A DNA stretch of 7,821 nucleotides from Bacteroidota bacterium (GCA_021812865.1 JAKAMP010000114.1:1-7821); one strand, 5' to 3'. Shown: positions 1 through 6,415, counted from the first letter of the stretch. Translations and numbers: made by a program. The notes: generated from the letters alone by a model not told the origin.

Positions 1-1458
1 CATTTCAGCCAACGGGTTGGTCTGGTCCATGAACTGGGAAAGCTGGTTGGTGCCAAAGAAAGTGTTGATCACCGACGAGAGCGTTTTTGCATTGATCAGG
101 TCGATGGGCGTGAACACCTCATTGTCGCGTACATTCATGCGTTCGCGGATGGTACGGGCCATACGGGCCAAGCCTACCGAAAACTGGTTTGCCAGCTGTT
201 CACCCACGGTTCTCACCCTACGGTTGCTCAGGTGGTCGATATCATCCACATCGGTTTTCGAGTTGATCAGTTCGATCAGGTACTTGATGATGCTGATGAT
301 GTCTTCACGGGTAAGAATCTTGGTTTCCAGAGGAATGTCGAGTCCCAGTTTCTTGTTGATCCGGTAACGTCCAACATCACCGAGGTCATACCGCTTATCG
401 GAAAAGAACAGTTTGTCGATCACATCCCTTGCCGTAGCCTCGTCGGGCGGCTCGGAGTTGCGTAACTGGCGGTAAATATGAAGCACTGCCTCCTTTTCGG
501 AGTTGCAGGGGTCTTTCTGCAGGGTATTGTAAATGATGGCATAATCGTTCTGGTTCTGGCCTTCCTTGTGAAGCAGGATAGTTTTTGCGCCGGAATCGAC
601 GATCAGGTCCACATGGCGGTCTTCGATCACTGTTTCACGGTCGATCACCACCTCATTGCGTTCGATGGATACCACTTCACCGGTATCTTCATCGACGAAA
701 TCTTCGATCCATGATTTCAACACGCGGGCAGCAAGCTTGCGGCCTACGAGTTTTTTAATGGCAGTTTTGGAGACTTTGATTTCGTCAGCCAGGTCGAAAA
801 TCTCGAGGATGCTTTTATCATTTTCGTAACCGATAGCCCTGAGGAGGGTGGTTACGGGGAGTTTCTTTTTACGGTCGATGTATGCATACATCACATTATT
901 GATGTCGGTGGCAAACTCGATCCAGGAGCCCTTAAAGGGGATGATCCTGGCCGAATACAGTTTGCTGCCGTTGGGATGGATGCTCTGGCCGAAGAATACG
1001 CCTGGAGAACGATGGAGCTGTGACACCACAACCCTTTCGGCACCGTTGATCACGAAAGTGGCGCGTTCGGTCATATAAGGGACGACCCCGAGATAAACAT
1101 CCTGCACAACGGTATCGAAGTCCTCATGTTCGGGATCCGTACAATATAATTTCAATTTGGCTTTGAGTGGCACGCTGTAGGTCAATCCGCGCTCAAGACA
1201 CTCATCAATGATATATCGTGGAGGGTCAATGTAATAATCGATAAATTCGAGCACGAAATTGTTCCGGGTGTCGGTGATGGGAAAATTCTCCTGGAAAACC
1301 TTATAGAGACCTTCGCTCTTCCTGTTTTCAGGGGAAGTATCCATCTGGAAAAATTCCTGGAAAGATTTCAGCTGAATCTCGAGAAAGTCGGGATAGCTCA
1401 GCTGATTTTTCGTTTTGGAGAAACTTATCCGGTCGTTGGTATGAGATTTCAGAGACAT
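1..1458 (-). CDS. rpoB: RNA polymerase beta subunit, N-terminal 486 codons (3' end beyond window)
   Basis: This is the catalytic beta subunit of RNA polymerase; together with beta' it forms the active-site cleft. All 486 codons were translated from the ATG at 1458 to the window edge and the frame is uninterrupted. Visible signatures are [16 protein letters not shown] at residues 141-156, [10 protein letters not shown] at about 170-179 and [11 protein letters not shown] at about 411-421. The last 20 codons hold the start of the rifampicin cluster, [19 protein letters not shown] (468-486). The E. coli S512, Q513 and D516 equivalents (S474, Q475, D478) are the usual sensitive-type residues. The gene is cut at the equivalent of E. 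coli I524, so the catalytic C-terminal part and the H526 and S531 positions are not visible. No Shine-Dalgarno sequence precedes the start, which is chosen because residues 1-20 match the family N-terminus. It lies 100 nt after rplL with an attenuator-like hairpin between; rpoC should follow. Confidence 0.98.
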   Translation of the reverse strand, partial: MSLKSHTNDRISFSKTKNQLSYPDFLEIQLKSFQEFFQMDTSPENRKSEGLYKVFQENFPITDTRNNFVLEFIDYYIDPPRYIIDECLERGLTYSVPLKAKLKLYCTDPEHEDFDTVVQDVYLGVVPYMTERATFVINGAERVVVSQLHRSPGVFFGQSIHPNGSKLYSARIIPFKGSWIEFATDINNVMYAYIDRKKKLPVTTLLRAIGYENDKSILEIFDLADEIKVSKTAIKKLVGRKLAARVLKSWIEDFVDEDTGEVVSIERNEVVIDRETVIEDRHVDLIVDSGAKTILLHKEGQNQNDYAIIYNTLQKDPCNSEKEAVLHIYRQLRNSEPPDEATARDVIDKLFFSDKRYDLGDVGRYRINKKLGLDIPLETKILTREDIISIIKYLIELINSKTDVDDIDHLSNRRVRTVGEQLANQFSVGLARMARTIRERMNVRDNEVFTPIDLINAKTLSSVINTFFGTNQLSQFMDQTNPLAEM

Positions 1459-1493
1459 GTGGATAATGAATTAATTGAACCTGGCGCAATGAC

Positions 1494-1532
1494 AAAAAGG
1501 CTTGGGTTTCCGGCGCGCGGAAACCCAAACCT
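1494..1532 (-). terminator. Candidate intrinsic terminator or attenuator between rplL and rpoB
   Basis: On the minus-strand RNA, bases 1532-1518 pair with 1512-1498. This gives a 15-bp stem with a single G-U wobble and a five-base CGCGC loop. It ends in UUUUU (1498-1494), whose first U closes the stem. The hairpin begins 26 nt after the rplL stop and the U tract ends 35 nt before the rpoB start. This is textbook intrinsic-terminator geometry. Because rpoB has no evident promoter of its own in the remaining spacer, partial read-through (attenuation) is the natural inference; an rplL-rpoB attenuator is well known in E. coli. An RNase processing hairpin is the alternative. Confidence 0.7.
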
Positions 1533-1558
1533 GTATAGCTCAATAAGATGATGTAACC

Positions 1559-1936
1559 CTATTTAAGTTCAACTTCAGCTCCTGCCTCTTCTAACTGTGC
1601 TTTAATGGATTCTGCTTCTTCTTTAGATACGCCTTCTTTCACGGGCTTGGGAGCTGCGTCAACCAGTTCCTTGGCTTCTTTTAGGCCGAGATTGGTAATG
1701 TCCTTAACCAGCTTAACGATCTGTAGTTTGGCTCCGCCTGCTGATTTCAATACAACATCAAATTTGGTCTTTTCCTGGGCGGCAGCACCACCTTCAGCGG
1801 CAGCCGGGGCTGCAATAACAGCAGCAGCGGCTGCAGGTTCGATGCCATATTCATCTTTCAAAATCTTAGCCAATTCGTTTACTTCCTTTACGGTAAGGTT
1901 CACCAACTGTTCTGCTAATGCTTTTAAATCTGCCAT
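1559..1936 (-). CDS. rplL: Ribosomal protein bL12 (L7/L12)
   Basis: This is the stalk protein of the 50S subunit. Dimers bind the C-terminal helix of L10, and their mobile C-terminal domains recruit and activate the translational GTPases EF-Tu, EF-G, IF2 and RF3. The 125-residue length is usual. Residues 1-33 form the dimerisation domain ([20 protein letters not shown]). Residues 34-56 are the flexible Ala/Gly-rich hinge. Residues 57-125 are the globular domain, with TKFDVVL at 57-63 and the conserved [20 protein letters not shown] stretch (73-92) that contacts GTPases. An AGGA lies close upstream of the ATG, one of the few partial Shine-Dalgarno matches here. It sits 38 nt after rplJ and is last of the ribosomal-protein genes before rpoB. 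Confidence 0.99.
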   Translation of the reverse strand: MADLKALAEQLVNLTVKEVNELAKILKDEYGIEPAAAAAVIAAPAAAEGGAAAQEKTKFDVVLKSAGGAKLQIVKLVKDITNLGLKEAKELVDAAPKPVKEGVSKEEAESIKAQLEEAGAEVELK

Positions 1937-1974
1937 TTTCCTATGAATTTAAATGAATAAAACAATTACTGAGA

Positions 1975-2493
1975 TTAATTTTTATTTTCCAAAGTTTTGA
2001 GCACACCGGTGAGAATATTGCTGCCCGAATTGAGAGCGCCAATGACGTTGCGCATGGGCGACTGCAGGAGCAGAATAACATCTCCGATAAGTTCATTTTT
2101 GGATTTCAGGTTGAAGAGAGCATCCAACTGGTTCTCTCCAAAGTAAACAGACTCTTCAACGAAAGCGGCCTTGAATACAGGTTTTTCTTTCGTTTTGCGG
2201 AATTCCTTGATGAGTTTTGCAGGAACATTTGCGGTTTCGCAAAACATCACGGCGGTATTCTGTTTCAGAGCCGGATAGAGTTCATCGTAGCTACCTTCAT
2301 ATCTTTCAAGCGCTTTTTCAAGCAGGGTATTCTTCACTACCAGCAGTTCGATGTTCTTTTCAAAACATTTTCTCCTGAGCACAGAGGTATCCTCGGCATT
2401 CAGGCTGCCTATATCGGTAATGTAGAAATTCTTGAATTGATCGATCTTCTGGATCAGGTCATCGATAATTCTGTTTTTATCCTCTTTTTTCAT
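1975..2493 (-). CDS. rplJ: Ribosomal protein uL10
   Basis: L10 anchors the L7/L12 dimers to the GTPase-associated centre of 23S rRNA and sits beside L11 at the stalk base. The 172-residue length is normal. The N-terminal globular domain contains the rRNA-binding segment LVVKNTLLEKAL (51-62). The C-terminal helix, from about residue 145 to the end, is the L7/L12-binding arm. In many bacteria the L10-L12 complex represses its own mRNA. Here the 43-nt spacer from rplA is too short for a classic long L10 leader but contains a hairpin directly upstream of the ribosome-binding site. The Shine-Dalgarno sequence AAGGA, six bases before the ATG, is the best in the window. rplL follows after 38 nt. Confidence 0.98.
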   Translation of the reverse strand: MKKEDKNRIIDDLIQKIDQFKNFYITDIGSLNAEDTSVLRRKCFEKNIELLVVKNTLLEKALERYEGSYDELYPALKQNTAVMFCETANVPAKLIKEFRKTKEKPVFKAAFVEESVYFGENQLDALFNLKSKNELIGDVILLLQSPMRNVIGALNSGSNILTGVLKTLENKN

Positions 2494-2506
2494 TCTTCTT
2501 CCTTTG

Positions 2507-2527
2507 TTTCAGGCAAAACGCCTGAAA
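2507..2527 (-). promoter_or_regulatory. Hairpin in rplA-rplJ spacer, just upstream of the rplJ Shine-Dalgarno
   Basis: Bases 2507-2514 (TTTCAGGC) and 2520-2527 (GCCTGAAA) form a perfect 8-bp stem with a five-base loop. On the minus RNA the stem ends one base before AAAGGA, the Shine-Dalgarno of rplJ (2505-2500). No U tract follows, so it is not an intrinsic terminator. It could insulate the ribosome-binding site, mark an RNA processing site, or be part of an L10 translational operator. The structure is seen; the role is inference. Confidence 0.45.
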
Positions 2528-2536
2528 GGTTTTTAA

Positions 2537-3232
2537 CTACTCATCGATAGATTTCGTATCCACCTTGATACCAGGGCTCATGGTAGTTGACAGGTACACA
2601 CTTTTAATGTAGGTACCTTTGGCTGCCGAAGGTTTGAGTTTGATCACGGTGTTGAGAAATTCCTTGGCATTATCAAGAATCTGGTTGGGAGCAAAAGATG
2701 CTTTCCCGATACCGCAATGAATAATACCGAATTTGTCAACTTTGAAATCAATCTTACCCATTTTAACCTCTTTCACGGCTTTTCCTACTTCCATGGTTAC
2801 GGTTCCACTTTTGGGATTGGGCATGAGTCCGCGGGGGCCGAGGATTTTACCCAGGGCTCCGACTTTACCCATCACAGAAGGCATGGTGATGATCACATCT
2901 ACATCGGTCCATCCGTTCTTGATTTTCTCAACGAATTCGTCGAGTCCCACGTGGTCAGCGCCGGCATCTTTAGCTTCCTGCTCCTTATCGGGGGTGCAGA
3001 GAACCAGAACGCGGGTCTGTTTACCTGTTCCATGGGGCAAGGTAACGATACCGCGAACCATTTGATTGGATTTGCGGGGATCAATACCCAGGCGCACGTC
3101 GATATCCACCGAAGCATCGAATTTGGTAAAGGTAACTTCCTTCACCAATTCTGCAGCCTCAGTAAGCTTGTAACCCTTTCCGGGCTCAACTTTTTGAAAA
3201 GCCGCTTTTCTCTTCTTTGTTAATGTAGTCAT
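2537..3232 (-). CDS. rplA: Ribosomal protein uL1
   Basis: L1 builds the mobile L1 stalk of the 50S subunit, which interacts with E-site tRNA. In many bacteria it also represses translation of the L11-L1 mRNA. The 231-residue length is typical. Domain I is formed by residues 1 to about 67 together with about 160-231; domain II lies between them. The family signature [18 protein letters not shown] is intact at 128-145, and LPHGTGK is at 65-71. The start follows rplK by 18 nt, which suggests coupled translation. No Shine-Dalgarno is visible. It is followed by rplJ after 43 nt. Confidence 0.99.
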   Translation of the reverse strand: MTTLTKKRKAAFQKVEPGKGYKLTEAAELVKEVTFTKFDASVDIDVRLGIDPRKSNQMVRGIVTLPHGTGKQTRVLVLCTPDKEQEAKDAGADHVGLDEFVEKIKNGWTDVDVIITMPSVMGKVGALGKILGPRGLMPNPKSGTVTMEVGKAVKEVKMGKIDFKVDKFGIIHCGIGKASFAPNQILDNAKEFLNTVIKLKPSAAKGTYIKSVYLSTTMSPGIKVDTKSIDE

Positions 3233-3250
3233 CTCAAAAGCGTTCTTTAA

Positions 3251-3694
3251 TTATTTAACAAAAGGAGAGTCACCTTTGATGGTTATCCCCATGCTTCGGG
3301 CAGTTCCAGCAACCATTTTCATGGCTGATTCAATCGTGAAAGCGTTTAAATCAGGCATCTTGTCGGTTGCAATGGTGCGTACCTGGTCCCAGGAAACAGA
3401 ACCAACCTTATCGCGGTTAGATTCCTTGGAACCCTTCTGTACCTTTGCAGCTTCCATGAGCTGTACTGCTACCGGTGGAGTTTTAACGACAAAATCAAAG
3501 CTTTTGTCGCTGTATACGGTAATAATAACCGGTAACACTTTCCCGGCGCTGGCCTGTGTTCTTGCATTAAATTGCTTGCAGAACTCCATGATGTTCACTC
3601 CCTTGGAACCAAGTGCTGGACCCACTGGAGGAGATGGATTGGCTGCGCCTCCTTTAATCTGTAATTTAATTAATCCTGCTACTTCTTTTGCCAT
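3251..3694 (-). CDS. rplK: Ribosomal protein uL11
   Basis: L11 binds the GTPase-associated centre of 23S rRNA and supports EF-G and release-factor function. It also couples uncharged tRNA sensing to RelA-type (p)ppGpp synthetases. The 147-residue length is normal. The N-terminal domain has the proline-rich [20 protein letters not shown] (22-41), whose prolines line the thiostrepton site. The C-terminal rRNA-binding domain runs from about 72 to 147 and includes [14 protein letters not shown] (105-118). The initial MAKEVAG is a family start, and only a weak AGG lies upstream. It opens the rplKAJL block after an unusually long 135-nt spacer from nusG; rplA follows after 18 nt. Confidence 0.99.
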   Translation of the reverse strand: MAKEVAGLIKLQIKGGAANPSPPVGPALGSKGVNIMEFCKQFNARTQASAGKVLPVIITVYSDKSFDFVVKTPPVAVQLMEAAKVQKGSKESNRDKVGSVSWDQVRTIATDKMPDLNAFTIESAMKMVAGTARSMGITIKGDSPFVK

Positions 3695-3829
3695 AATTTA
3701 AACCTATTACAGTCTCTCGTTATCAACATGTATACCGTTTGTTTGTGATGACCACTCAGGAAGCATTCATGGGTTATTGCAATCATCCGGCACACAATAC
3801 GTTTATAAATATATCTTATTCTGAAAACT
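3695..3829 (-). promoter_or_regulatory. 135-nt nusG-rplK spacer, probable 5' leader of the rplKAJL block
   Basis: This is the longest spacer in the window between genes that appear co-transcribed. On the minus strand it begins AT-rich. It then holds GAUGAUU (about 3786-3780), which can pair with GGUCAUC (about 3753-3747) over seven positions, two of them G-U. No TTTG and no TAnnTTTG box is found, so a consensus Bacteroidota promoter is not supported, and no terminator-like hairpin with a U tract is seen. The position fits a leader carrying an L1 autoregulatory site, but the visible helix is weak and this is inference from the family. Confidence 0.35.
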
Positions 3830-4375
3830 CTATTCCTTCTCCACTTGCATGAAACTAAGCTCAAGGGGAGTCTTTCGGCCGAAGATTTTCACCATCACCT
3901 TCAGCTTTTTCTTTTCTTCGTTTACCTCTTCAATAACGCCGGTAAAACTGTTGAAAGGGCCATCGGTCACTTTCACAGATTCGCCCACTATGAACGGGGT
4001 AGTCAGTTCTTCATCGGTAGCGGCCAGTTCATCGACTTTTCCAAGGATACGGTTAATTTCTGCCAACCTCAGGGGAGTAGGTTCGTCGCCTTTTGAGCCG
4101 AGAAAGCCAAGAATGTTAGGAATATTTCGCAGTATGTGGGGAATTTCCCCAATCAGGTTCGCTTCGATGACAACATATCCCGGGAAATAAGGACGTTCCT
4201 TGCTGATTTTTTTCCCGTTCCTGATCTGGTATACTTTTTCCTGGGGGATCAGTACCTGGGAAACATAATCCTGCAAACCAAGGCGGGCGATTTCGTTTTC
4301 GATCAGTTCCTTGGCCTTTTTTTCCTTACCTCCTATAGCACGAAGAACGTACCATTTTTTCGTGGCATCCGACAT
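3830..4375 (-). CDS. nusG: Transcription elongation/antitermination factor NusG
   Basis: NusG binds the RNA polymerase clamp and modulates pausing, Rho-dependent termination and transcription-translation coupling. The 181-residue length matches the family. The NGN domain spans about 6-115, starting at [16 protein letters not shown] (6-21) and containing [11 protein letters not shown] (61-71). A linker of about 15 residues follows. The KOW domain spans about 127-181 with [20 protein letters not shown] (131-150). It is a housekeeping NusG rather than an UpxY/RfaH-type paralogue, judged by its place beside secE and rplK. The start lies 7 nt after the secE stop with no Shine-Dalgarno, implying translational coupling. 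Confidence 0.98.
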   Translation of the reverse strand: MSDATKKWYVLRAIGGKEKKAKELIENEIARLGLQDYVSQVLIPQEKVYQIRNGKKISKERPYFPGYVVIEANLIGEIPHILRNIPNILGFLGSKGDEPTPLRLAEINRILGKVDELAATDEELTTPFIVGESVKVTDGPFNSFTGVIEEVNEEKKKLKVMVKIFGRKTPLELSFMQVEKE

Positions 4376-4382
4376 GGACAGA

Positions 4383-4574
4383 CTATATTATCATCTGGTA
4401 AATAAAATGCATGATTTTCTGGAAGGAGAAGTCCATAACAAAAACAATAACCGCAAAGATGAGCGAAGCCACCATTACGATCAAGGCGCTGTCCTGCAAT
4501 TCTCTCCAGGTAGGCCAGGTCACTTTGTGGACCAGTTCTTTGTAAGCCTCTTCGATGTATGCCTTAATTTTCAT
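4383..4574 (-). CDS. secE: Preprotein translocase subunit SecE (single-TM short form)
   Basis: SecE clamps the SecY channel in the inner membrane. The product is 63 residues, the short one-membrane-span form common outside enterobacteria. Residues 1-28 are the amphipathic cytoplasmic helix, with the SecE signature [11 protein letters not shown] at 16-26. Residues about 31-49 are the hydrophobic span ([19 protein letters not shown]). The same frame stays open upstream to 4700, but that extension would translate tRNA-Trp, so the ATG at 4574 is the credible start; it begins [14 protein letters not shown] as in the family. It lies 26 nt after tRNA-Trp and 7 nt before nusG. Confidence 0.96.
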   Translation of the reverse strand: MKIKAYIEEAYKELVHKVTWPTWRELQDSALIVMVASLIFAVIVFVMDFSFQKIMHFIYQMII

Positions 4575-4582
4575 TACAGTAT

Positions 4583-4603
4583 GTGCAAACATTGGGTTTG
4601 CAC
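4583..4603 (-). repeat. Perfect 8-bp hairpin overlapping the tRNA-Trp 3' end, upstream of secE
   Basis: GTGCAAAC (4583-4590) and GTTTGCAC (4596-4603) are perfect inverted copies around a five-base loop. On the minus RNA the first three bases of the stem are tRNA-Trp positions 71-73; the rest is the tRNA trailer. The hairpin ends 8 nt before the secE start codon. It has no U tract, so termination is unlikely. It could influence 3'-end processing of the tRNA or access to the secE start. Confidence 0.5.
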
Positions 4604-4673
4604 GGGAGGAGCGACTCGAACGCCCGACACCTGGTTTTGGAGACCAGTGCTCTACCAACTGAGCTACACCCGT
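4601..4673 (-). tRNA. tRNA-Trp (anticodon CCA)
   Basis: A 73-nt cloverleaf folds on the minus strand. The acceptor is ACGGGTG with CTCCCGT, the D stem GCTC/GAGC, and the anticodon stem CTGGT/ACCAG with loop CTCCAAA (anticodon CCA at 4640-4638). The variable loop has five bases and the T arm is GGGCG-TTCGAGT-CGCTC. The discriminator is G73, and A1-U72 plus G73 fit bacterial tRNA-Trp identity. CCA is not encoded. Acceptor position 6-67 is a U-U mismatch. It lies between tuf and secE and is presumably cut out of the shared transcript. Confidence 0.95.
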
Positions 4674-4691
4674 GTCTTTGATAAACAGGAA

Positions 4692-4709
4692 GCAGGCCAT
4701 TAAGCCTGC
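4692..4709 (-). repeat. Hairpin in tuf-tRNA-Trp spacer, weak terminator or processing signal
   Basis: GCAGGC (4692-4697) and GCCTGC (4704-4709) form a 6-bp GC-rich stem. On the minus RNA it extends to 7 bp with an inner U-G pair and leaves a four-base loop. It begins 21 nt after the tuf stop and is followed by UUCCUGUUUAUC, which is not a good U tract. It is most simply a 3'-end stabilising or partial termination structure for tuf mRNA. Confidence 0.4.
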
Positions 4710-4730
4710 GTCCAGAAAGAAAATTTATTA

Positions 4731-5915
4731 CTATTCAATAATTTCAACTACACGGCCTGCACCCACCGTTCTGCCACCTTCGCGTATAGCGAAGCGGAGA
4801 CCCTGGTTGATAGCCACGGGGTAAATCAGGTTAACCGTAATGGTTACGTTGTCACCGGGCATTACCATTTCGCGACCTTCGGGAAGAGTGATCTCACCGG
4901 TTACGTCGAGGGTTCTCAGGTAGAACTGGGGACGATAGTGCTGGTGGAAAGGAGTGTGACGGCCACCTTCTTCTTTCTTCAGAACGTATACTTCAGCTTT
5001 GAAAACGGTATGGGGAGTGATCGAGCCGGGTTTGGCAATAACCATACCCCTCTTGATTTCCTTCTTGTCGATACCGCGGAGGAGAAGACCAACATTGTCG
5101 CCAGCTTCACCACGATCGAGAATCTTGCGGAACATTTCAACACCGGTAACCACGCTCTTCTTTTCAGCGCCAAGACCAACGAGCTGAACTTCTTCACCTG
5201 TAGTGATAACACCCGTTTCAATTCTTCCGGTAGCAACCGTACCACGGCCGGTGATGGAGAATACGTCTTCAACAGGCATAAGGAAAGGCTTTTCATTTTC
5301 GCGGAGCGGAATGGGGATATAGCTATCCACAGCGTCCATCAGTTCGAGAACTTTTTGTTCCCACTTGGCATCGCCTTCCATAGCGCCGAGAGCTGAACCG
5401 CGGATGATGGGGGTGTTGGCGCCGTCGAATTCATAGAAATCGAGCAGTTCGCGAACTTCCATTTCAACCAGTTCGAGCATTTCTTCGTCTTCCACCATAT
5501 CAACCTTGTTCATGAAAACAACGATCTTGGGCACCATAACCTGGCGGGCCAGAAGGATGTGTTCACGGGTTTGAGGCATAGGACCGTCGGTAGCTGCAAC
5601 AACGAGGATAGCACCGTCCATCTGGGCAGCACCTGTTACCATGTTCTTGATGTAGTCAGCGTGACCGGGGCAGTCTACGTGTGCATAGTGCCTCTTTTCG
5701 GTCTGGTATTCAACGTGCGCAGTGTTAATGGTAATACCCCTTTCCTTTTCTTCAGGAGCATTATCAATTGACCAGTAGTCCTTAACTTCAGCAAGGCCTT
5801 TCTTATTCAAAACCTTTGTAATGGCAGAAGTTAAAGTGGTCTTACCGTGGTCAACGTGTCCAATGGTACCAATATTGACATGCGGTTTAGTCCTTTCAAA
5901 TTTTTCCTTAGCCAT
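4731..5915 (-). CDS. tuf: Elongation factor Tu
   Basis: EF-Tu is the GTPase that delivers aminoacyl-tRNA to the ribosomal A site. The 394-residue length is standard. The G domain carries GHVDHGKT (G1, 19-26), RGITI with switch I T62 (59-63), DCPGHADY (G3, 81-88, with catalytic H85), NKVD (G4, 136-139) and SAL (G5, about 174-176). Domains 2 and 3 follow from about residue 205, with [11 protein letters not shown] and the C-terminal [10 protein letters not shown] intact. The [20 protein letters not shown] start is the family start; no Shine-Dalgarno is visible. It lies 57 nt after tRNA-Thr(GGU) and 57 nt before tRNA-Trp, as part of a tRNA-tuf operon. Whether the genome has a second tuf near fusA cannot be seen. 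Confidence 0.99.
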   Translation of the reverse strand: MAKEKFERTKPHVNIGTIGHVDHGKTTLTSAITKVLNKKGLAEVKDYWSIDNAPEEKERGITINTAHVEYQTEKRHYAHVDCPGHADYIKNMVTGAAQMDGAILVVAATDGPMPQTREHILLARQVMVPKIVVFMNKVDMVEDEEMLELVEMEVRELLDFYEFDGANTPIIRGSALGAMEGDAKWEQKVLELMDAVDSYIPIPLRENEKPFLMPVEDVFSITGRGTVATGRIETGVITTGEEVQLVGLGAEKKSVVTGVEMFRKILDRGEAGDNVGLLLRGIDKKEIKRGMVIAKPGSITPHTVFKAEVYVLKKEEGGRHTPFHQHYRPQFYLRTLDVTGEITLPEGREMVMPGDNVTITVNLIYPVAINQGLRFAIREGGRTVGAGRVVEIIE

Positions 5916-5972
5916 AACTTTATAATTAGTAATTAATTAGACCTATTTATTGTTTTCGATCTTTCTATTCTG

Positions 5973-6044
5973 AGCCAATGATGGGAATTGAACCCATGAC
6001 CCCTTCCTTACCAAGGAAGTGCTCTACCCCTGAGCTACATCGGC
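5973..6044 (-). tRNA. tRNA-Thr (anticodon GGU)
   Basis: A 72-nt cloverleaf folds on the minus strand. The acceptor GCCGATG/CATTGGC has one G-U pair, and the D arm is GCTC-AGGGGTA-GAGC. The anticodon stem CTTCC/GGAAG carries loop TTGGTAA, giving GGU. The T arm is ATGGG-TTCAATT-CCCAT. The discriminator is U73 and CCA is not encoded. It is only 5 nt from tRNA-Gly and is the last tRNA before tuf, the position held by thrT in E. coli. Confidence 0.96.
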
Positions 6045-6049
6045 TTATG

Positions 6050-6122
6050 AGCGGGAGACGAGGTTCGAACCCGCGACCCTAACCTTGGAAGGGTTATGCT
6101 CTACCAACTGAGCTACTCCCGC
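6050..6122 (-). tRNA. tRNA-Gly (anticodon UCC)
   Basis: A 73-nt cloverleaf folds on the minus strand. The acceptor GCGGGAG/CTCCCGC is perfectly paired. The D stem is GCTC/GAGC, and the anticodon stem TAACC/GGTTA has loop CTTCCAA (anticodon UCC). The T arm is GCGGG-TTCGAAC-CTCGT with G-U pairs. U73 fits tRNA-Gly and CCA is not encoded. It is the glyT counterpart in the conserved thrU-tyrU-glyT-thrT order. Confidence 0.96.
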
Positions 6123-6201
6123 TTGTTAGTCCAGCGCCGGTGATAACCTTGCCGGATTTTACCATTATCCGTAGCCAAAATCACCTTCACTGAACCACCT
6201 G
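6123..6201 (-). other. 79-nt structured spacer between tRNA-Tyr and tRNA-Gly
   Basis: The other gaps within the tRNA cluster are 5 and 13 nt, so this one stands out. It contains two nested inverted repeats: GGTGAT (6139-6144) with ATCACC (6180-6185), and inside it CGGAT (6153-6157) with ATCCG (6167-6171). It does not fold as a tRNA and holds no convincing reading frame. It may be a processing spacer or a remnant; its function is unknown. Confidence 0.4.
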
Positions 6202-6284
6202 TGGGGAGAGGAGGATTCGAACCTCCGAAGTCATCAGACAACAGATTTACAGTCTGCCCCAGTTGGCCACTTTGGTATCTCCCC
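6202..6284 (-). tRNA. tRNA-Tyr (anticodon GUA)
   Basis: An 83-nt class II tRNA folds on the minus strand. The acceptor GGGGAGA/TCTCCCC is perfect and the three-base-pair D stem is CCA/TGG. The anticodon arm is GCAGA-CTGTAAA-TCTGT, giving GUA. A long variable arm and the T arm GGAGG-TTCGAAT-CCTCC follow. A73 fits tRNA-Tyr and CCA is not encoded. It sits 13 nt after tRNA-Thr(UGU), as tyrU follows thrU in E. coli. Confidence 0.96.
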
Positions 6285-6297
6285 GTGTATTGTTCGA

Positions 6298-6371
6298 AGC
6301 CGATGGAGGGAATCGAACCCACGACCTGCTGATTACAAATCAGCCGCTCTGACCAACTGAGCTACATCGGC
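6298..6371 (-). tRNA. tRNA-Thr (anticodon UGU)
   Basis: A 74-nt cloverleaf folds on the minus strand. The acceptor GCCGATG/CATCGGC is perfect. The D arm is GCTC-AGTTGGTCA-GAGC, and the anticodon arm GCTGA-TTTGTAA-TCAGC gives UGU. The T arm is GTGGG-TTCGATT-CCCTC with a U-U mismatch at position 50-64. U73 matches the other tRNA-Thr here, and CCA is not encoded. It is the first gene of the tRNA-tuf operon, about 40 nt below the promoter. Confidence 0.96.
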
Positions 6372-6415
6372 GATGGAAAAGAACGCGCAAAAAATCACCC
6401 TCCAAAACGGGTTGG

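Noticed and set aside
1605..1946. Plus-strand open frame opposite rplL, rich in Ala and Ser
   Set aside because: The low-complexity residues are the complement of the L7/L12 alanine hinge; it is not a gene.
2717..3223. Plus-strand open frame of 168 codons inside rplA
   Set aside because: It is antisense to a fully conserved L1 gene; its composition is that of a shadow frame and no known family is recognisable.
3679..3864. Minus-strand 61-codon frame bridging the nusG end and the rplK start
   Set aside because: It overlaps both genes in another frame, resembles no family, and most of it is the non-coding leader.
4575..4700. N-terminal extension of secE giving a 105-residue protein
   Set aside because: The extra 42 residues are the translation of tRNA-Trp and its flanks; the ATG at 4574 gives a normal SecE.
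4938..5396. Plus-strand open frame of 152 codons inside tuf
   Set aside because: It mirrors the highly constrained EF-Tu sequence and has no recognisable domain or start context.
5916..5972. Separate promoter for tuf in the spacer after tRNA-Thr(GGU)
   Set aside because: No TTTG or TAnnTTTG box is found on the minus strand in these 57 bases.
6113..6322. Minus-strand 69-codon frame across tRNA-Gly, tRNA-Tyr and tRNA-Thr
   Set aside because: It is a chance open frame through tRNA genes.
6389..6414. Short ACCC/GGGT stem followed by six U in the tRNA operon leader, terminator-like
   Set aside because: The stem has only four pairs plus one across a bulge, and it starts at or before the likely transcription start, so it is not a credible attenuator.
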